Shown one piece after another: positions 12,889 through 14,028 of a stretch of DNA of 14,028 nt. The DNA is from Methylotenera_A sp031373695 (lineage in GTDB: Bacteria; Pseudomonadota; Gammaproteobacteria; Burkholderiales; Methylophilaceae). Each line of letters opens with the position of its first letter. Position 1 is the stretch's first letter. The DNA is taken from assembly GCA_031373695.1 (NCBI GenBank), contig JANMNC010000115.1:1-14028 (forward strand), in the 5' to 3' direction. The notes under the pieces are model-generated. The model saw nothing but the letters and a program-made list of their open reading frames with translations. It was not told where the DNA came from and ran no database searches. Both the position numbers and the translations under genes were made by a program.

Positions 12889-14028
12889 TTAATCCTTTTT
12901 ATCTTCAACGTTTGCCGCTTGTTTAGCGAGATCTGCAGCTGCTTTTTGCGCTTTGGCGCGTGCAATTGCTGCGGCAATTAGGGCTTGTTTATCAGTGTCG
13001 GCACTCGGTTTTGCGGTGTTACTTTTTATAGCATTACTTTGTAGCCCAACTGCTTCACGTCTAGCATCAATTTCGTTGATTTCTTTTTTTACATTATCCG
13101 TTGCATCAGCTACATTTTTAGGCGCATTGCCAGCGGCTAACGCGGCTGCTTTTTGTGCCTTTGCACGCTCAATAGCGGCAGCGATTAAAGCTTTTTTTGC
13201 ATCATCATCAGCTGGTTTAGTGGCTGCTTTGGCAACTGGTTTTTCTGGTGTTAATTGATTTTCAGGCGAGTTGCCATCTTGGGCTGGTAGCTTTTGCGCG
13301 GCTAGTTTTAACGCTTTCGCACGTTCAATGGCTGCTGTTATCGCGGCTTGTTTATCCATTATTTGGGCATCGCCAGCACCCGCATATGTATTGGCTTGCA
13401 GGGCAGTGCTTTTATCTTGTTCTAAGGCTTTTTTAGCGGCATCTTCTTTGCCAGCGGCTGCTCGCTCAGCATGTTTTTGCGCGCGCTCTAGTTTTTCTCG
13501 CTCAATACGAGCTAGTTTAAAATCGTTACGCTCACGCGCTAAATCAGCCGCTTCTTTGGCTTTATCTTGCGCGATTATTTCGCTTTTAGCGTATCGATAA
13601 TATTGCACCAGCGGAATATCGCTTGGGCAAACGTAAGAACAAGCACCACATTCTATGCAATCGAACAGTTTGTAATCGTTGGCTTTTTCAAAATTATCGG
13701 CTTTGGCAAACCAGTACAATTCTTGCGGCTGCAAGCTTACGGGGCAGGCATCAGCGCAACGTGCGCAACGTATGCATGGCATTGCTGGTGGCGGTGGGGC
13801 AAATAAACTGGCCGAGGCAGCAATAATACAATTGGCGGCTTTGGTAATTGGCACATCATCGCTTGGCAAATCAAAGCCCATCATTGGGCCGCCCATAATA
13901 AAATGTGTTGTGTTGGTTTTAACGCCACCTGCAGCAGCCACTAAATGCAGCAGTGGCGTGCCAAACAATACCTCAAAATTTTGTGGCTGTTGCACATTGC
14001 CAGTCATTGACACAATGCGGCCAAGAGA
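12889..14028 (-). CDS. rsxC: Rnf/Rsx complex Fe-S subunit C, C-terminal part
   Basis: The frame runs off the right edge of the window without a start, so this is the C-terminal part of RsxC/RnfC, which takes electrons between NADH or ferredoxin and the Rnf complex at the cytoplasmic face. The visible part opens with the end of the conserved core (NFEVLFGTPLLHLVAAAGG, then GGPMMGFDLP). It continues with two [4Fe-4S] motifs of four cysteines each: CIRCARCADACP (near 13744-13776) and CIECGACSYVCP (near 13627-13659). A long Ala/Lys/Glu-rich helical tail follows, with three copies of an AAIERAKAQK-like repeat, as in E. coli RsxC. The NADH/FMN-binding core lies outside. The stop is one base before the rsxD start. 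Also called rnfC. Confidence 0.95.
   Translation of the reverse strand, partial: SLGRIVSMTGNVQQPQNFEVLFGTPLLHLVAAAGGVKTNTTHFIMGGPMMGFDLPSDDVPITKAANCIIAASASLFAPPPPAMPCIRCARCADACPVSLQPQELYWFAKADNFEKANDYKLFDCIECGACSYVCPSDIPLVQYYRYAKSEIIAQDKAKEAADLARERNDFKLARIEREKLERAQKHAERAAAGKEDAAKKALEQDKSTALQANTYAGAGDAQIMDKQAAITAAIERAKALKLAAQKLPAQDGNSPENQLTPEKPVAKAATKPADDDAKKALIAAAIERAKAQKAAALAAGNAPKNVADATDNVKKEINEIDARREAVGLQSNAIKSNTAKPSADTDKQALIAAAIARAKAQKAAADLAKQAANVEDKKD
12931..13353 (-). repeat. Three dispersed AAIERAKAQK repeats in the RsxC tail
   Basis: About 20-residue units occur at 13294-13353, 13138-13197 and 12931-12990, separated by 32- and 49-residue spacers. Their sequences are KQAAITAAIERAKALK, KKALIAAAIERAKAQK and KQALIAAAIARAKAQK, each followed by Ala-rich residues. 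Similar repeats occur in the C-terminal tail of enteric RsxC. They are predicted helical, and their number varies between species. Confidence 0.8.

Noticed and set aside
12953..13600. Plus-strand Ala/Ser-rich frames opposite the rsxC tail
   Set aside because: They mirror the Ala/Lys repeat codons of RsxC and resemble no known protein.

Overview
The window is an AT-rich, gene-dense piece of a betaproteobacterial chromosome. The gene orders dciA/M23 peptidase/secA and rsxCDGE-nth-FIST-DUF1841, the low GC and the protein sequences suggest the Methylophilaceae (Methylotenera-like methylotrophs). That assignment is made from memory of gene order and family sequences and has not been checked by search.

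Layout. Positions 1-119 (minus) hold the first codons of hppA, the H+-pumping pyrophosphatase, followed by a roughly 320-base non-coding stretch with its likely promoter. dciA (minus) is divergent from an M23/LytM peptidase gene (plus). That gene is followed by secA (plus), with a perfect hairpin just before the secA start, and then a small DUF1289 gene. A 16-bp perfect-stem bidirectional terminator (5065-5100) separates this block from everything to its right, which is all on the minus strand.

Reading leftward from 8020 to 5117 there is a compact five-gene unit: ECF sigma factor, small zinc-finger (ZAS) anti-sigma factor, bufA, bufB, bufC. This is a bufferin/HvfABC-type RiPP system. BufA is a secreted peptide made of DGKCGEGKCG units. 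BufB is a DUF692 multinuclear iron enzyme that modifies its cysteines, and BufC is the DUF2063 partner that recruits the peptide. The mature product is expected to bind copper in the periplasm, with the sigma/anti-sigma pair as its likely dedicated switch. This is the most interesting part of the window.

Further right, transcribed leftward from 14028, is the rsx/rnf membrane electron-transport operon: rsxC (partial), rsxD, rsxG and rsxE, followed by nth (endonuclease III), a FIST-domain protein and a DUF1841 protein. nth, FIST and DUF1841 are chained by 4-base start/stop overlaps. The Rnf complex links ferredoxin/NADH redox chemistry to ion movement. Its membrane subunits and both flavinylation sites are intact in what can be seen. 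Notable details are a 30-bp minisatellite that extends the C-terminus of Nth, non-ATG starts at bufB, rsxD and the FIST gene, and an imperfect palindrome between the anti-sigma gene and bufA.
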